Shown here in pieces: positions 36,401 to 45,570 of a stretch of DNA of 64,000 bases. Position 1 is the stretch's first letter. Each line of letters begins with the position of its first letter. The stretch comes from Hyalella azteca (taxonomy: Eukaryota; Arthropoda; Malacostraca; Amphipoda; Hyalellidae). The stretch lies in contig NW_025934862.1 of assembly GCF_000764305.2 (NCBI RefSeq), forward strand, positions 216,190-280,189, read 5' to 3'. Under the pieces are notes generated by a model that saw only the letters and a program-made list of their open reading frames with translations, was not told where the DNA came from and did not search any database. The translations under genes were made by a program, and so were the position numbers.

Positions 36401-39400
36401 TGTTATTACATTATTGTTTGCCGACACTGGTTTGTGATGTAGTTTCTTCTTCAATTTTATTATTTGTTATGCTTAACAACGATAGCTGAATTACATCCCA
36501 TTTATTCCATTGTTTCCATTTGTTAGCAATGATAATCACTTGCATTTCAGGCAGTTGAAGACCTCAGGCCAAGACTAATGTTGCAGTGTGCAGTGCTTGC
36601 TATGCTGTAATTACTTAATGCAAGGATAATCCTGTACAATCCTTTGTAAATTACACGAAATATCCTCTTGTTGGAGATAATTTTTTTTTAACTTTTTCTC
36701 TTTTAATTGCGGCCATTTTGCTGTAATATATTCTTTTGTCTGCAATAAGAAATACCTGAGGCCAATTTCTTAAATTTGATTAAGTGGAGGAAAGGATATT
36801 GTGCTTCTTGTTGTCTGTCACCTAAAACGCACAGAAACATAAATTGTTTAAAATTTTTATTCACACCTTGTTTTTAATTGCTGACACCACTGAAATTCAT
36901 AATTTTGCTAATTTCACTTTCACTTCACGACGCTCAAATTATCTGAGCTAGACTGAGCATTGAATATGTGAAGCTTTTATTGGTTCATCACGTCACCGAT
37001 ATTTCTTCATTGCTAGAAAAAACAGGAAGGAGTGTGTATAAGAATGGAGAATTTATTTCGGAATGAGGTAGTCTCATGGTTGTTATGCAGAACATAGGTA
37101 GGTAGTCTTTTTTATCCCATATTTACTTCTCTATTCATAACTCATTAAACTGTGATAGTCAATAAACAAGTGGTTGGTGACCCACTAAGTGATTGGTGAC
37201 CCACTAAGTGGTTGGTGACCCACTAAGTGATAGTTGGCCCACTAAGTGATTGGTAACCCACTAAGTGATTGGTAGCCCACTTAGTTACTGTTAACCCACT
37301 AATAAATCAATTAACTCTACGCAGGGCACTGCAGCGGAGTACGTGTGTTCCCCCACGGCCGCTCGTCTCCTGGGCTTGCCTGTGTCACAGCTGACCACCG
37401 AGGCGCTGACAGCGGCTGCCACTGCTGACTGCACTACGCCTGACCAGGAGATCAGCAGCCTTGTGCGGCTCCTAGTGCAGTCAGCTGCTTTGTCTCACAC
37501 TGACGATAAACAGGTCTCTGCACTAGGCTTTTATTTTCACTCTGAACATCAGGCAAAACTAATGTGACGACTCTACACTAGGCTTTTATTTTCACTACCG
37601 GTAGTCATTATTTTTTTTTCATTAGTCAAAACTAATATGGTGACTTGTACTATGGTGATGTTATGTGCTCCGGCTATACAGCTGCCGGGTATAGAATTAT
37701 TATTCTATTATACAGCTGCAGGGTATAGAAATATTCTTCCATTATATAGCTGCCAGGTAGAGAAATATTCTTCAATTATTCAGCTGCAGAGTATAGGTAG
37801 GAATATTCTCCTAATGTACAGCTGCCAGGTAGAGAAATAATCTTCCATTATACAGCTGCAGAGTATAGGAATATTCTCATATACAGCTGCTGGGTTTAGA
37901 AATATTCTTCTATCCTGAAGCTCGCGAAAAAGTTATTTTCATAAAAATTTGCAAGATAATCAGGATTATTTGTTGAAATTCCATTGAAATAACCTGGATA
38001 TTTTGCAATAACAAGGTTTCAGAATTGGATGTACAGTAGTAGGAAATACCACGAATATGGAAATTACTTGTAAGAAAACATCTGCTTATGGAAGGGAAAT
38101 CTCAAAGAATGTCAAAAGCTTTGTCTTTTGCTATCAATTAATCAAATTTTATAGTATTAAACTTTCTCACCTTTAATAAATATTTTGTTCTCAATAATTC
38201 AATTATTTTACAACTGTTATGGCAAATTTCAGCTGCTGGCTGCAACGGCGTCCGTGGTGCAGACGCTCGGCAAGGCGATTTTCTCTCGTGCAAACCAACA
38301 TCTTCTGGTGTCCTTCACGACCAACACGCTACTCGTCTACCTGGGGCTAATTAAGTGTGAGGTGCGTGTACCTGGGGCTAATTAAGTGTGAGGTGCGTGT
38401 ACCTGGGGCTAATTAAGTGTGAGGTGCGTGTACCTGGGGCTAATTAAGTGTGAGGTGTTAGCTTCATTAGCTCTGTTATGAAATTAACAGTTATTTATAA
38501 CCATCTGATATTTCAGCCGTTATTCAATTTCATTGTTGCGATGAAACATTGGAGTAATTTGACTACTTAACTAAGTCACCATTTCCGTGATGAATTTCTC
38601 TCATTGATATCAAATTGTTCAGGATAAGAACTTTTCGGTGACGTGGGAGCAGCGCGGAGTTTTGAAGAGCCTGGCTGTGCTCGTCAAGGAGACATACTTC
38701 CCCCAGGACGCTAAGAACACGCTGCAGTATTTTATCTCCAGGTATATGATTGGTACTTGGTAACACGCTGCAGTATTTTATCTCCAGGTATATGATTGGT
38801 ACTTGGTAACACGCTGCAGTATTTTATCTCCAGGTACGGTATATGATTCTTCCAGCAATGTTATTCGTATGGCTTCAAATTTGATCACCAGAGCCCGTAC
38901 TGTCAAATCATAATAGCTATTTTTTACATTACAGTCCCAGGTCTGTAATTTCTCCAAGTCATGTTTCTGCACCGATCAGTATTTGATGAACAAGTCTGCA
39001 TTTATTCCCAGACATGTTCTTATCAGTGATAAGATAGTGCACTAAGCACTTAATCTCCTTCCTCCTTTGCTCTCGTCGCAGCTCAGTATTTCATCCCCAG
39101 GAATTTATTTCTATCCTCAGTATTCAATAGTCGGTATTTCTTCTCTTTTATACGCTTGGCATTTCATGCACAGTTGGTGATTTCTATCTTGGTTCTTTAT
39201 TCGTTTCAATGCTCATTGCTCACTTCTTAATTCCAATTTTATGTCTTTTTTTCCCCTCAAGACTTTAGCTCATCACCGCCTCAGGATTTTCATTTATAAT
39301 GTCGGTCAATTTTGCGTTTCATCTAATGTATTCTTGCTCTCAAAGCCTCTCTGGCTTAGCTATCACCTACCTACTGATCTAATGGGCCGTCTATGTGTTG

Positions 39401-39891
39401 TTTTTTATTTTTGTTTTTAATGATGTTGAACTGAGGCCATTCATCTTCGCTAGTGCAGAAATATTTATATTTTTGAATGCTTGGTTACAGAAGCTATTGT
39501 AAAGCCAAATTCATGCCCCTTTGTCAAGAACTATTTTCCAGGAATTTAAGAGAATGAAAACGCAGGTAAATTCCCCTTATCTTCATGGAAATAATTTCGG
39601 AGGCCAGCTCCATCATGAGTGCAAGATTTTAATGAATACTAGTACATCGATAGAGAAAGTGAAATTAACGTAAAACCAATTGTAAATCACTGTTTTCGTG
39701 TGATAGATTTTTCGAGAGCCGTCGTAAATGTAGCTTTTACCTTAAATTAAATTCAGTGTGGAACCTTATTTCTTTCATGAACTCTAAACGAATTTGTCAT
39801 TAATTAATCAGGATTTATTTCCAGGCCCAGCCAGCGACTGGACGAACTCCCTGATGAACGGGACAAGCTACTGCAGGCGCTGGCCAGCTGA
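30239..39891 (+). CDS. RanGAP1: Ran GTPase-activating protein 1, 11 exons, 5' end missing
   Basis: Activates GTP hydrolysis by Ran on the cytoplasmic side of the nuclear pore, which drives the Ran gradient for nuclear transport and spindle assembly. Exons: 30239-30426, 30990-31124, 31964-32077, 32678-32865, 34370-34520, 34900-35011, 35556-35872, 37325-37513, 38233-38361, 38623-38741, 39825-39891. All have AG/GT borders and join in frame to 568 residues, stop TGA at 39889. Order: leucine-rich repeats (exons 1-6), acidic tract (exon 7), C-terminal RanGAP1 domain (exons 8-11). The family signature FTGR is kept, as is NNGLG, which holds the Asn known from yeast Rna1p to help catalysis. The SUMO-acceptor-type motif IKCE ends exon 9. 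About 50 N-terminal residues (human protein 587) lie upstream, in unidentified exons or the gap. Five exons have tandemly duplicated splice borders. No frameshift or stop was seen. Confidence 0.96.
30990..31124 (+). CDS. RanGAP1: RanGAP1 visible exon 2
   Basis: Acceptor ATTTTGCAG, donor GTATCA; 45 codons, phase 0 at both ends. Contains [19 protein letters not shown], almost identical in pattern to the human LRR at this point. The following intron (31125-31963) is AT-rich and ends in a duplicated acceptor. Confidence 0.95.
31857..31974 (+). repeat. Duplicated splice acceptor before RanGAP1 exon 3
   Basis: The 52-bp segment at 31857-31908 (TGTATACCATACTAATATAG ... GCAAGAATTACGTCT) is repeated at 31909-31974, where it holds the real acceptor GTGCAG and the first exon bases GAATTACGCCT. 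The real copy also contains a 14-bp internal duplication (ATATAGGTGTTTTA). In the decoy a G-to-A change turns CAGG into CAAG. Confidence 0.9.
31964..32077 (+). CDS. RanGAP1: RanGAP1 visible exon 3
   Basis: Acceptor GTGCAG, donor GTTAAA; 38 codons, phase 0. [14 protein letters not shown] includes the conserved NNGLG, whose Asn corresponds to the catalytic-site Asn of yeast Rna1p. The following intron (32078-32677) shows nothing else. Confidence 0.95.
32678..32865 (+). CDS. RanGAP1: RanGAP1 visible exon 4
   Basis: Acceptor CTCACACAG, donor GTGTGT after GACAA. It has 62 codons plus two bases of a split Asn codon. Contains AGRNRLE and MPQNGI, both hallmarks of the RanGAP LRR domain. Its last 34 bases and the donor are repeated twice more inside the intron. 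Read-through past the donor meets a stop within 24 bases (TGA in CTTGGCTGA). Confidence 0.95.
32832..33185 (+). repeat. Exon 4 3' end and donor in three tandem copies
   Basis: Copies start at 32832 (the real exon end), 32957 and 33081, about 125 bases apart. Each has ACCCCAACTTGC(G/A)GGTCCTC, the exon-end text AATGACAA, a GTG donor and the same downstream intron text (TCGTAGATGTGTGAATGA). The intronic copies differ by a few substitutions and a two-base deletion after the donor in the second. Confidence 0.93.
33918..34369 (+). repeat. Eight tandem copies of the exon 5 splice acceptor
   Basis: A unit of about 65 bp (56-65) contains a pyrimidine-rich tract (TTTTCTTATGTCTCCTCAG) and the first ~25 bases of exon 5. 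AG dinucleotides lie at 33926, 33988, 34053, 34109, 34174, 34239, 34303 and the real 34368-34369. The third copy lacks ACGAAGA. The last copy continues into the true exon. The 155-residue frame at 34193-34660 reads this array and then exon 5 out of frame. Confidence 0.95.
34370..34520 (+). CDS. RanGAP1: RanGAP1 visible exon 5
   Basis: The first base completes the Asn codon split after exon 4; 50 codons follow, ending AAG before GTATAT. Text such as [17 protein letters not shown] and [10 protein letters not shown] matches the RanGAP LRR pattern closely. Only the last of eight acceptors gives the right frame. The donor itself is imperfectly repeated downstream (34512-34570). Confidence 0.95.
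34512..34570 (+). repeat. Repeated donor after RanGAP1 exon 5
   Basis: AACTCAAG/GTATATATT occurs at the real exon end (34520/34521) and again at 34545/34546; a third, weaker copy (ACTCTTG/GTATG) lies at 34567/34568. Confidence 0.8.
34900..35011 (+). CDS. RanGAP1: RanGAP1 visible exon 6 (last LRR)
   Basis: Acceptor TTTTTCACAG, donor GTGAGA. It has 37 codons plus one base of a split Gly codon. [20 protein letters not shown] and [12 protein letters not shown] continue the LRR register directly after exon 5 (MKLK). The following intron (35012-35555) holds a TCTG-carrying short element (35150-35322). Confidence 0.94.
35150..35322 (-). mobile_element. Short element with internal TCTG microsatellite, copy 2
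   Basis: Same family as 7205-7395, inverted and lying in a RanGAP1 intron. It has CTCACTGCAG-type and GCGCATTTTCTC ends around a (CAGA)/(CGGA) run. Text GGCGAGCACAAT between the microsatellite and the far end is shared with copy 3 but replaced in copy 1. Confidence 0.82.
35556..35872 (+). CDS. RanGAP1: RanGAP1 visible exon 7 (acidic tract)
   Basis: Acceptor AAATTTCAG, donor GTGAGC. It completes the split Gly, then 105 codons. After a short helix-like segment ending the LRR domain ([16 protein letters not shown]) comes an acidic block of about 35 residues ([20 protein letters not shown] and on), as in animal RanGAP1 after the LRR domain. The end ([12 protein letters not shown]) leads into the C-terminal domain. 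The following intron (35873-37324) is AT-rich and ends in a 19-bp repeat array. Confidence 0.95.
37169..37302 (+). repeat. 19-bp tandem repeat before RanGAP1 exon 8, about 7 copies
   Basis: The unit CCACTAAGTGATTGGTGAC repeats with variants and stops about 20 bases before the exon 8 acceptor (CTCTACGCAG at 37324), so it fills the branch-point region. Confidence 0.9.
37325..37513 (+). CDS. RanGAP1: RanGAP1 visible exon 8 (start of C-terminal domain)
   Basis: Acceptor TCTACGCAG, donor GTCTCT; 63 codons, phase 0. [11 protein letters not shown] aligns with the SPEKLLRLG segment that opens the C-terminal RanGAP1 domain in vertebrates; a helical stretch ([13 protein letters not shown]) follows. 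It is GC-rich beside its introns. Minisatellites lie on both sides (37169-37302, 37676-37915). Confidence 0.92.
37676..37915 (+). repeat. 34-bp minisatellite in the intron after exon 8, about 7 copies
   Basis: The unit TACAGCTGCAGGGTATAGAA continues with ATATTCTTCCATTA; several copies have CCAGGTAGAG instead, which makes GT-containing donor-like words, but they do not match exon sequence. Confidence 0.88.
38233..38361 (+). CDS. RanGAP1: RanGAP1 visible exon 9 with the SUMO-acceptor-type motif
   Basis: Acceptor AAATTTCAG, donor GTGCGT; 43 codons, phase 0. [13 protein letters not shown] aligns with the helix and loop that carry the SUMO-modified Lys of vertebrate RanGAP1 (LLKSE); the motif I-K-C-E fits hydrophobic-Lys-x-Glu. 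In vertebrates SUMO there tethers RanGAP1 to Nup358/RanBP2 and Ubc9. The exon ends exactly on this Glu codon, and the donor and preceding 22 bases are repeated three more times in the intron. Use of the next donor would insert a TAA. Confidence 0.93.
38336..38456 (+). repeat. Exon 9 end and donor in four tandem copies
   Basis: The core CCTGGGGCTAATTAAGTGTG plus AG, then GTGCGTGTA, repeats every 31 bases: the real donor is at 38362 and copies follow to 38454. Copies are identical. The unit encodes GLIKCE in the exon's frame, but in the first added unit the frame meets TAA. Confidence 0.96.
38623..38741 (+). CDS. RanGAP1: RanGAP1 visible exon 10
   Basis: Acceptor ATTGTTCAG, donor GTATAT; 39 codons plus two bases of a split Arg codon. 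[19 protein letters not shown] corresponds to the vertebrate segment containing QQDYFPKALA in the C-terminal domain. The 3' end and donor are repeated twice more downstream. Confidence 0.93.
38716..38840 (+). repeat. Exon 10 end and donor in three tandem copies
   Basis: A 46-bp unit (AACACGCTGCAGTATTTTAT, CTCCAG, GTATATGATTGGTACTTGGT) starts at 38716 (exon), 38762 and 38808. The third copy has a five-base change at the donor (GTACGGTATAT). Confidence 0.95.
39825..39891 (+). CDS. RanGAP1: RanGAP1 last exon
   Basis: Acceptor TTATTTCCAG. The first base completes the Arg codon, then 21 codons ([20 protein letters not shown] and Ser) to TGA at 39889-39891. The preceding intron (38742-39824) is otherwise unremarkable. 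No certain polyadenylation signal was identified close to the stop. Confidence 0.92.
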
Positions 39892-42800
39892 TCATCGGGG
39901 CTGACGTGACATCTTTTACTTGATACCTTCCTTTAATTCTTAATCGGCATTTATGCTTGCTTACATATTTTAACCAAGATCAATCAATCATAACCCTCGA
40001 TCGTAAAATCGTCTCTCTCGTTCTGGCATGGAATTTTATCAAATTATACATTTACAACCTATTTTTCTCTGCAATTTTATGTATAAGCTTGCACCGAAAA
40101 TAGTGCCCTACTCCAAGTATTTATTTTGATATGGAGTTTCTTGAGTACAACTTTTCGTTCACGCGCCCTGCGCACTTAGGCTCACATCAAAATAGCTTCC
40201 ACGCTTGAATCTTCTTATCTAAAGCTTCAAAATTCGTGTTCGAAAACAATTCGTGATTTAATACTTTCTGCTAACATGCTTTGTAAAGCAAAATAGATTT
40301 TGTGTAGACTGCTGTTTCTTTATCTCGAATGTTCGATGGTTTTACTCCTCATGTATTCTGACAATTTCTATTATTTTCAACATTTTTGTATTATTTTCAT
40401 ATGCCTTCCATGTAAATGTAATTATTGGAGAATCATTACATTATTGAAGATCGTGTCTACAAAATTAATGTCCGAAATGTGTTCACATTGAATGGGATAA
40501 AAAAAGCTGACGATTCGAAAATTTGAACTTGTCAGCGTTCTTATTTCTTTAATTAAGACAGGCATAGATCGCCAATTTTAAAGATTCTTTCTCTCTTTCA
40601 GGACTTCATTCTAAAATGTATGTTGGTTCGGTAGGCTCAGTAGCAAATTTCTTAAGTGTTTTCATCGGTTTATCGTGCAAATCTTGCAATCTATATTGAG
40701 ACAGCCTAAAATTACTCGACTTTATTAAATCCTCGGAGCATTTTTCTTTTACGGACTCTTTAGTTGATTTATCCATGTATGACTTGCATGTGTATGGACG
40801 TAAACTTTACTAAAATACTGTTAAATAGAAACCGTTATTGCTAATTAGCAGCTTTGTCGGTCTATTGTTCTGTCTCGCTGCAACTAAAATTGTAATTATC
40901 CCACAAAACTTTGGAAATTCTCTCGTGAAACGTCCAGAACATTCAGCCTTCTAGAAGTTTCTAGACGGTTCTAGACTTCTAGAACTCTCTCACAAATTTC
41001 GCTGTATACATTCTAGACGCCTCAGGAACTCTCGCTGTGAGTGAACTTTCTGGAGCCCTTCACAAGTAAATCTCAAGTCCTAGTGTGCTATAAGTTTCTA
41101 TAATAATGGTTCGATACATTTTGAATTTGTTCAGGTGTCCGTTATATGGCTACGAGTGGCTTTAGATCTTATAGCAACCAACACTGCATTGAAGCCTTTG
41201 AATTTCATTTTAGCATATGATTTCGACTCTTTCAGTAGAAAATATCTAACTAGCAAGGGAGACCATTATTTAATGATTAATTTTGCAGTAAAAATCAAAT
41301 ATTCAAGATCATTTAAGACTAGTGCTTGTTAGTAACTAGTGAGTGAGCGTGACGCTGAAGTCTGACTGTTGAAATGTAACCTAATTCATATCAATGGTAG
41401 GGACATCGTTTAGAAAGAAATTTATTAATTTTTACTTTACTCTCTCTTTATTAACGCTCAACACGATGTTTTTAGGATGCAAATTAACTTCCTAAAAATT
41501 CGTTCGAAATGCAAATAAAAGACATCACATAGCAAGAAAAAGTAACGCTTAATTCTACTTAAATCGCATAATAAAGAATATTACGAATATAATCGCGTTA
41601 CAGCAAACAAGAACTGTGACGAAGTGAAGAAAAAATTTTTAGTATTGTCGTACAAAAGAAATAAATTTGGTCCAATAAATTATAATCTTTCATACCCAAA
41701 GTAAACTTTTAAACATCCGCAAAGAATTTTAATTAAAGATAGCTTCGCTGTTAGTGAACATTTAATGAAAGATCATAATTTGTAACCCTCGGTGATCTAG
41801 AATTAGAAATTCTTAAAACGGGAACATTTCTGTATGCCTTGCAGCTCTCCAATTTACTAGGCCGTACTATTACACGTCGGTTCCAGATAGGTGAATAATG
41901 TTAGGAACTTTCTGAGCCTTATTATGGGTTAAGAAAGTTGAACCAAACAGTAAACTGAAAAATCCACATCGGCAGTAAACGAAATATGGAAAAGACATTA
42001 ATTAATTGCTGATTACTCACAATAAAGTCCCCATTTGAGGACTGGTTTTTGTTATAAGATTATCTTGTAGAGCACAAACTGCCGATTTAAGGGAAGAACA
42101 AACTTAATATTTATCACATTAAACAAAAGGACACGATAAGAAAAGACGCTAAATCTAATGGAATGTCACAGTTAATACATCAGAACTCAATTATTAACAA
42201 CCGAAGAAATTGATCACGAAAGACTCATTTTGTAGCGGATAAGACTACCGTGCGCTAGAGGAACGCTTCACTGCAATGCGTGCGTAGAACTTGAACGCGA
42301 GGCTTGCAAGAAAAATTGATAGCGTAATAATATAACTATGATGTCTTTGTCCACAGCAAGGTTAGTGTCGCGTTAATGACATATCCTGACAAGTTATGAG
42401 AAAGGAAGACAAAACTATTGCCAACCTCGAGACATAACTGACAATAACATAGATACATAATTCTGCAGTAAGTTTGTAGGCGATATCCACGCATTTATTT
42501 GCAGTGAAAAAGCCGTACGGAGCACGAAATGCAAAGACATTTGTGACATTAATAATTTATGTCGATAAATTTTATTGATCTTGTGTGGTTATACGAAGTT
42601 ATCTTTGCTACACGAAGGTTAATGGGGTGATATAAGAGTAATATAGATAGAGTGAATCTCATAAATCGCATTCTAATACCTGCCAATAAAACAAATTAGG
42701 ATATGTACTAACAAAATATGTCGACGCTTATGAATTTCGCTATTCAAATAACAAGTAGAATAACATGTAGACAATCGTTTTCTTAATCAGGAGTTTTCAA

Positions 42801-44395
42801 ATAATAAATAATTCAAATATTAAACACCGACCAATCCTTATGACGGTGCTAGCAGCCGGTCAGGATGAATAGCAATTGCGCGTTCATACGTCATTATATT
42901 ATATTATTTATGTTATATTATACGTCAGCGACTCGCCAATACGACACCAACAACAGCATCTGAATGGGACAAACTCCAAGCCTGAGGCCACCGAAGAGGC
43001 TTCATGATCATGCAACGTAATATAACATCTCAACTTCGGCACAAAATTTATTTTCTTCAGAAACGCCACAAACCACTTATCGCTGATCCAATTGATTAGT
43101 TATATAGAGTGTATTAACTCAAATACTGACACGAATTTATAAAAAAAAAATCTTACAAAGCGGTGGGAAATCCAAAAAGAAAAAACACAGCTACAAACGA
43201 GTCCCACCAATATTTCTGTCACATAAATCTACGGCAGCAGTCCAGGCAAATAACATACAATAAGACTACATTAAGAGGTGTAAAATGAATGCCAGACAAT
43301 CAATGCCTGCCTCACCGAGGGAAATGATGCAAGAGTGGCGGTATGAATGCCAGTTGCTTGGTAACACTAACATCAGCTCGGCCAATTATACGGATGCATT
43401 TTCGGTCAGCCATTACAGGCGCACGCATATCTCCAGGACTGAAATTGGCGAAAACGACAACTAGAGAAATTCATCAGACTGAATTAACTAAAGATAGCCT
43501 CGCTGTCAGTGAGCATTTAATGAAAGATCTGAAGCTCTAATGGAAGATATGAAGTTACATGAAGCTCTGGAATAGCGATCACTGCCTTCGTATTTAGTCC
43601 GGCCATTCTCGTGTCTTTGAGAAGGTGGGAATTAAAATCCTAAACCTTTATAGGGATGTCGACTACAAACTATTTCGGGTCCTTGACATACAGGAAGTAT
43701 GAATATTTTTAAAAGGTTGTTGTGTCAGCTAAACCCTGACCGGGAGTGAATAACATCGGGAATAAATGACTTTCCAGTGTTGAATTTACCAGCAGGTTTG
43801 AATTTACGAAATACTAGCAGGTTTGTCTCCTGGACTGAACCTTGGACTGAAAGATCGTAAACAAGCATTTGGAAAGTTATTTACATTTTTTCGTTTTAGA
43901 TTGCGAATAGCCTAACATTGTTCACAAAAAGATTGATGGCTCGTCGATTTCTGTATTTCGATTTGGTTCTCAACTGTACGTAATAACATTTCAGTAACAA
44001 CACCAACACTAGTAAGCCACAACTGAAGGATTAATTGCTTATGCATCAAACATTACAGCTTATACAATCCAAACATATACTTTGCAGGCATATTTTATAC
44101 CTCTCAAAATGATACAAAATGTTACCCAGCGCCTAAATGATGCATTTCGTAAATCGAACGTCAAATTTGAAACAAATAACTGTTTTTAACGAGGTAAAGT
44201 ATTTAATAAAATATATAGGAATTAAAATTTCACATAAGTAATAGCGACCAAATCTTTTAGAAACTGTGACCAACCGCACTCAAACGATGTGTTAGAGGTG
44301 ATACTGATCCGGCTACTTTTTCCGCATGTTTTCTTCTATTAAATATCAACATAAACAAATAATATGATTTATCAGGCAACGAATGACACATCAAA
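39892..44395. other. RanGAP1 3' region and noncoding DNA
   Basis: TTCnnGAAnnTTC, a heat-shock-element-like word, occurs at 40949-40961 with a second TTCTAGAA at 40977-40984. A roughly 42-bp segment (TTCGCTGTTAGTGAACATTT) at 41738-41782 has a diverged relative at 43490-43531. Frames at 41135 and 43343 have no family signature. Confidence 0.45.
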
Positions 44396-44809
44396 ATGAC
44401 ACGCTGCAGAGGCCGTGAGTTAGACGGTGCAAGCAAGAGCAGTGCCAGTAGTGGTGTTATGGGTGTTCCTATGTTATCTGAGAGTCTGTTATGGGTGCAA
44501 TGGGTGTTTCTATGTTACCTGTTCTATGTTACCCAGCGGTGGATCTTTTTTTGTTGTTGCGGTGCCACTAGGAAAGAGTGGAAAAGAACAAGAGGAGGAG
44601 CAGAGTGGCCAGAAAGAAAGGGAAATGGAAAAGACTGTAGAAGATGAAAGGCGCATTGCGCGTAATTGGATTGGCTGTAGGTGGTTGAGGGGTGTTTGGG
44701 GTTGGGGAAGGGGGAGGGGAGGATGGGAACCCGTCGGGGCTTTGGCTGCATCAGAAAGGTAGGTGATGGGGGTTGGTGGCTCTATTTATATATATACATG
44801 CGTTCTCGC
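44396..44809. other. G-rich noncoding DNA
   Basis: A strongly purine/GT-biased stretch (for example GGGGAAGGGGGAGGGGAGGA) beside the LINE. It may be part of the LINE's 3' flank or another old element; overlapping frames have no domain. Confidence 0.4.
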
Positions 44810-45351
44810 TTTTTTTTTATTTTTATTCATTTTTTTGTATTTTCTTGATGAATATGATAATAAGGGGGATGATGATAATGGTGATTGATGATGATGAAGG
44901 CGATAGGTGAGTCGCTCGAGACTGGGATAGAGGTGAAGGGTTGGTTGGTATATTCAAAGTTTTCGGTCACGTCTTTGCTGTAGGTCACTCTAGGTGAGTA
45001 ACATCAGTCCGTCAGTGCGATGGTGTCATGAGTGCTTAGTGTTGTGTTGTTTTGGGACCAGCCACACCCAACTGTTATGAGAACAACTTCGTACGGGTGC
45101 CGCATGGTCCGCTGTGTGGTTATTTATACAGAGGTGGAGGTGGGGGACCTAGTGCGAGTGTTTTTGAGCTGTGGAATAGCCGGTGCTGCCTTGCTACGGC
45201 GTGTGGGGGGAATGTCAGTTGGTTGAAGAGTGGGGGATCGTATGTTTTGATGGTGGACCAGGTTTTGCGTGCATGTTGGTGGAGGACTGTGTTTATTGTG
45301 GGAATGTTGCTTTGTCCATGTAGTGTTTGGGAGGATGTAGCATGCATGCGT

Positions 45352-45560
45352 CACTGTAGCGCAGTGGTTATAGGGCCGCTGTATGCGCAGTGACGACGGT
45401 AGAGCGGCACCGAGATGGAGGAGCTAGACGTGTGTTCGAGCCCCGGGAAGGTCAGTTAAAGTCTCGGTGTCGCTAGTGGACGGCGCATAGTCGCCGTCAA
45501 AAGGTGGTGCTTTCAGCATGGCCTTGGGTGTGTGTCCCTAAACACTCTGGGTATGTTATC
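45352..45560 (+). mobile_element. tRNA-derived SINE nested in the LINE 3' region
   Basis: The A box TAGCGCAGTGG (45357-45367) and B box GTTCGAGCC (45434-45442) both fit the RNA polymerase III consensus. The spacing of 77 bases is longer than in tRNA genes. The body differs from the SINE at 24697, so it is a separate family. The right boundary is uncertain. Confidence 0.6.
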
Positions 45561-45570
45561 TGGGGAGATC

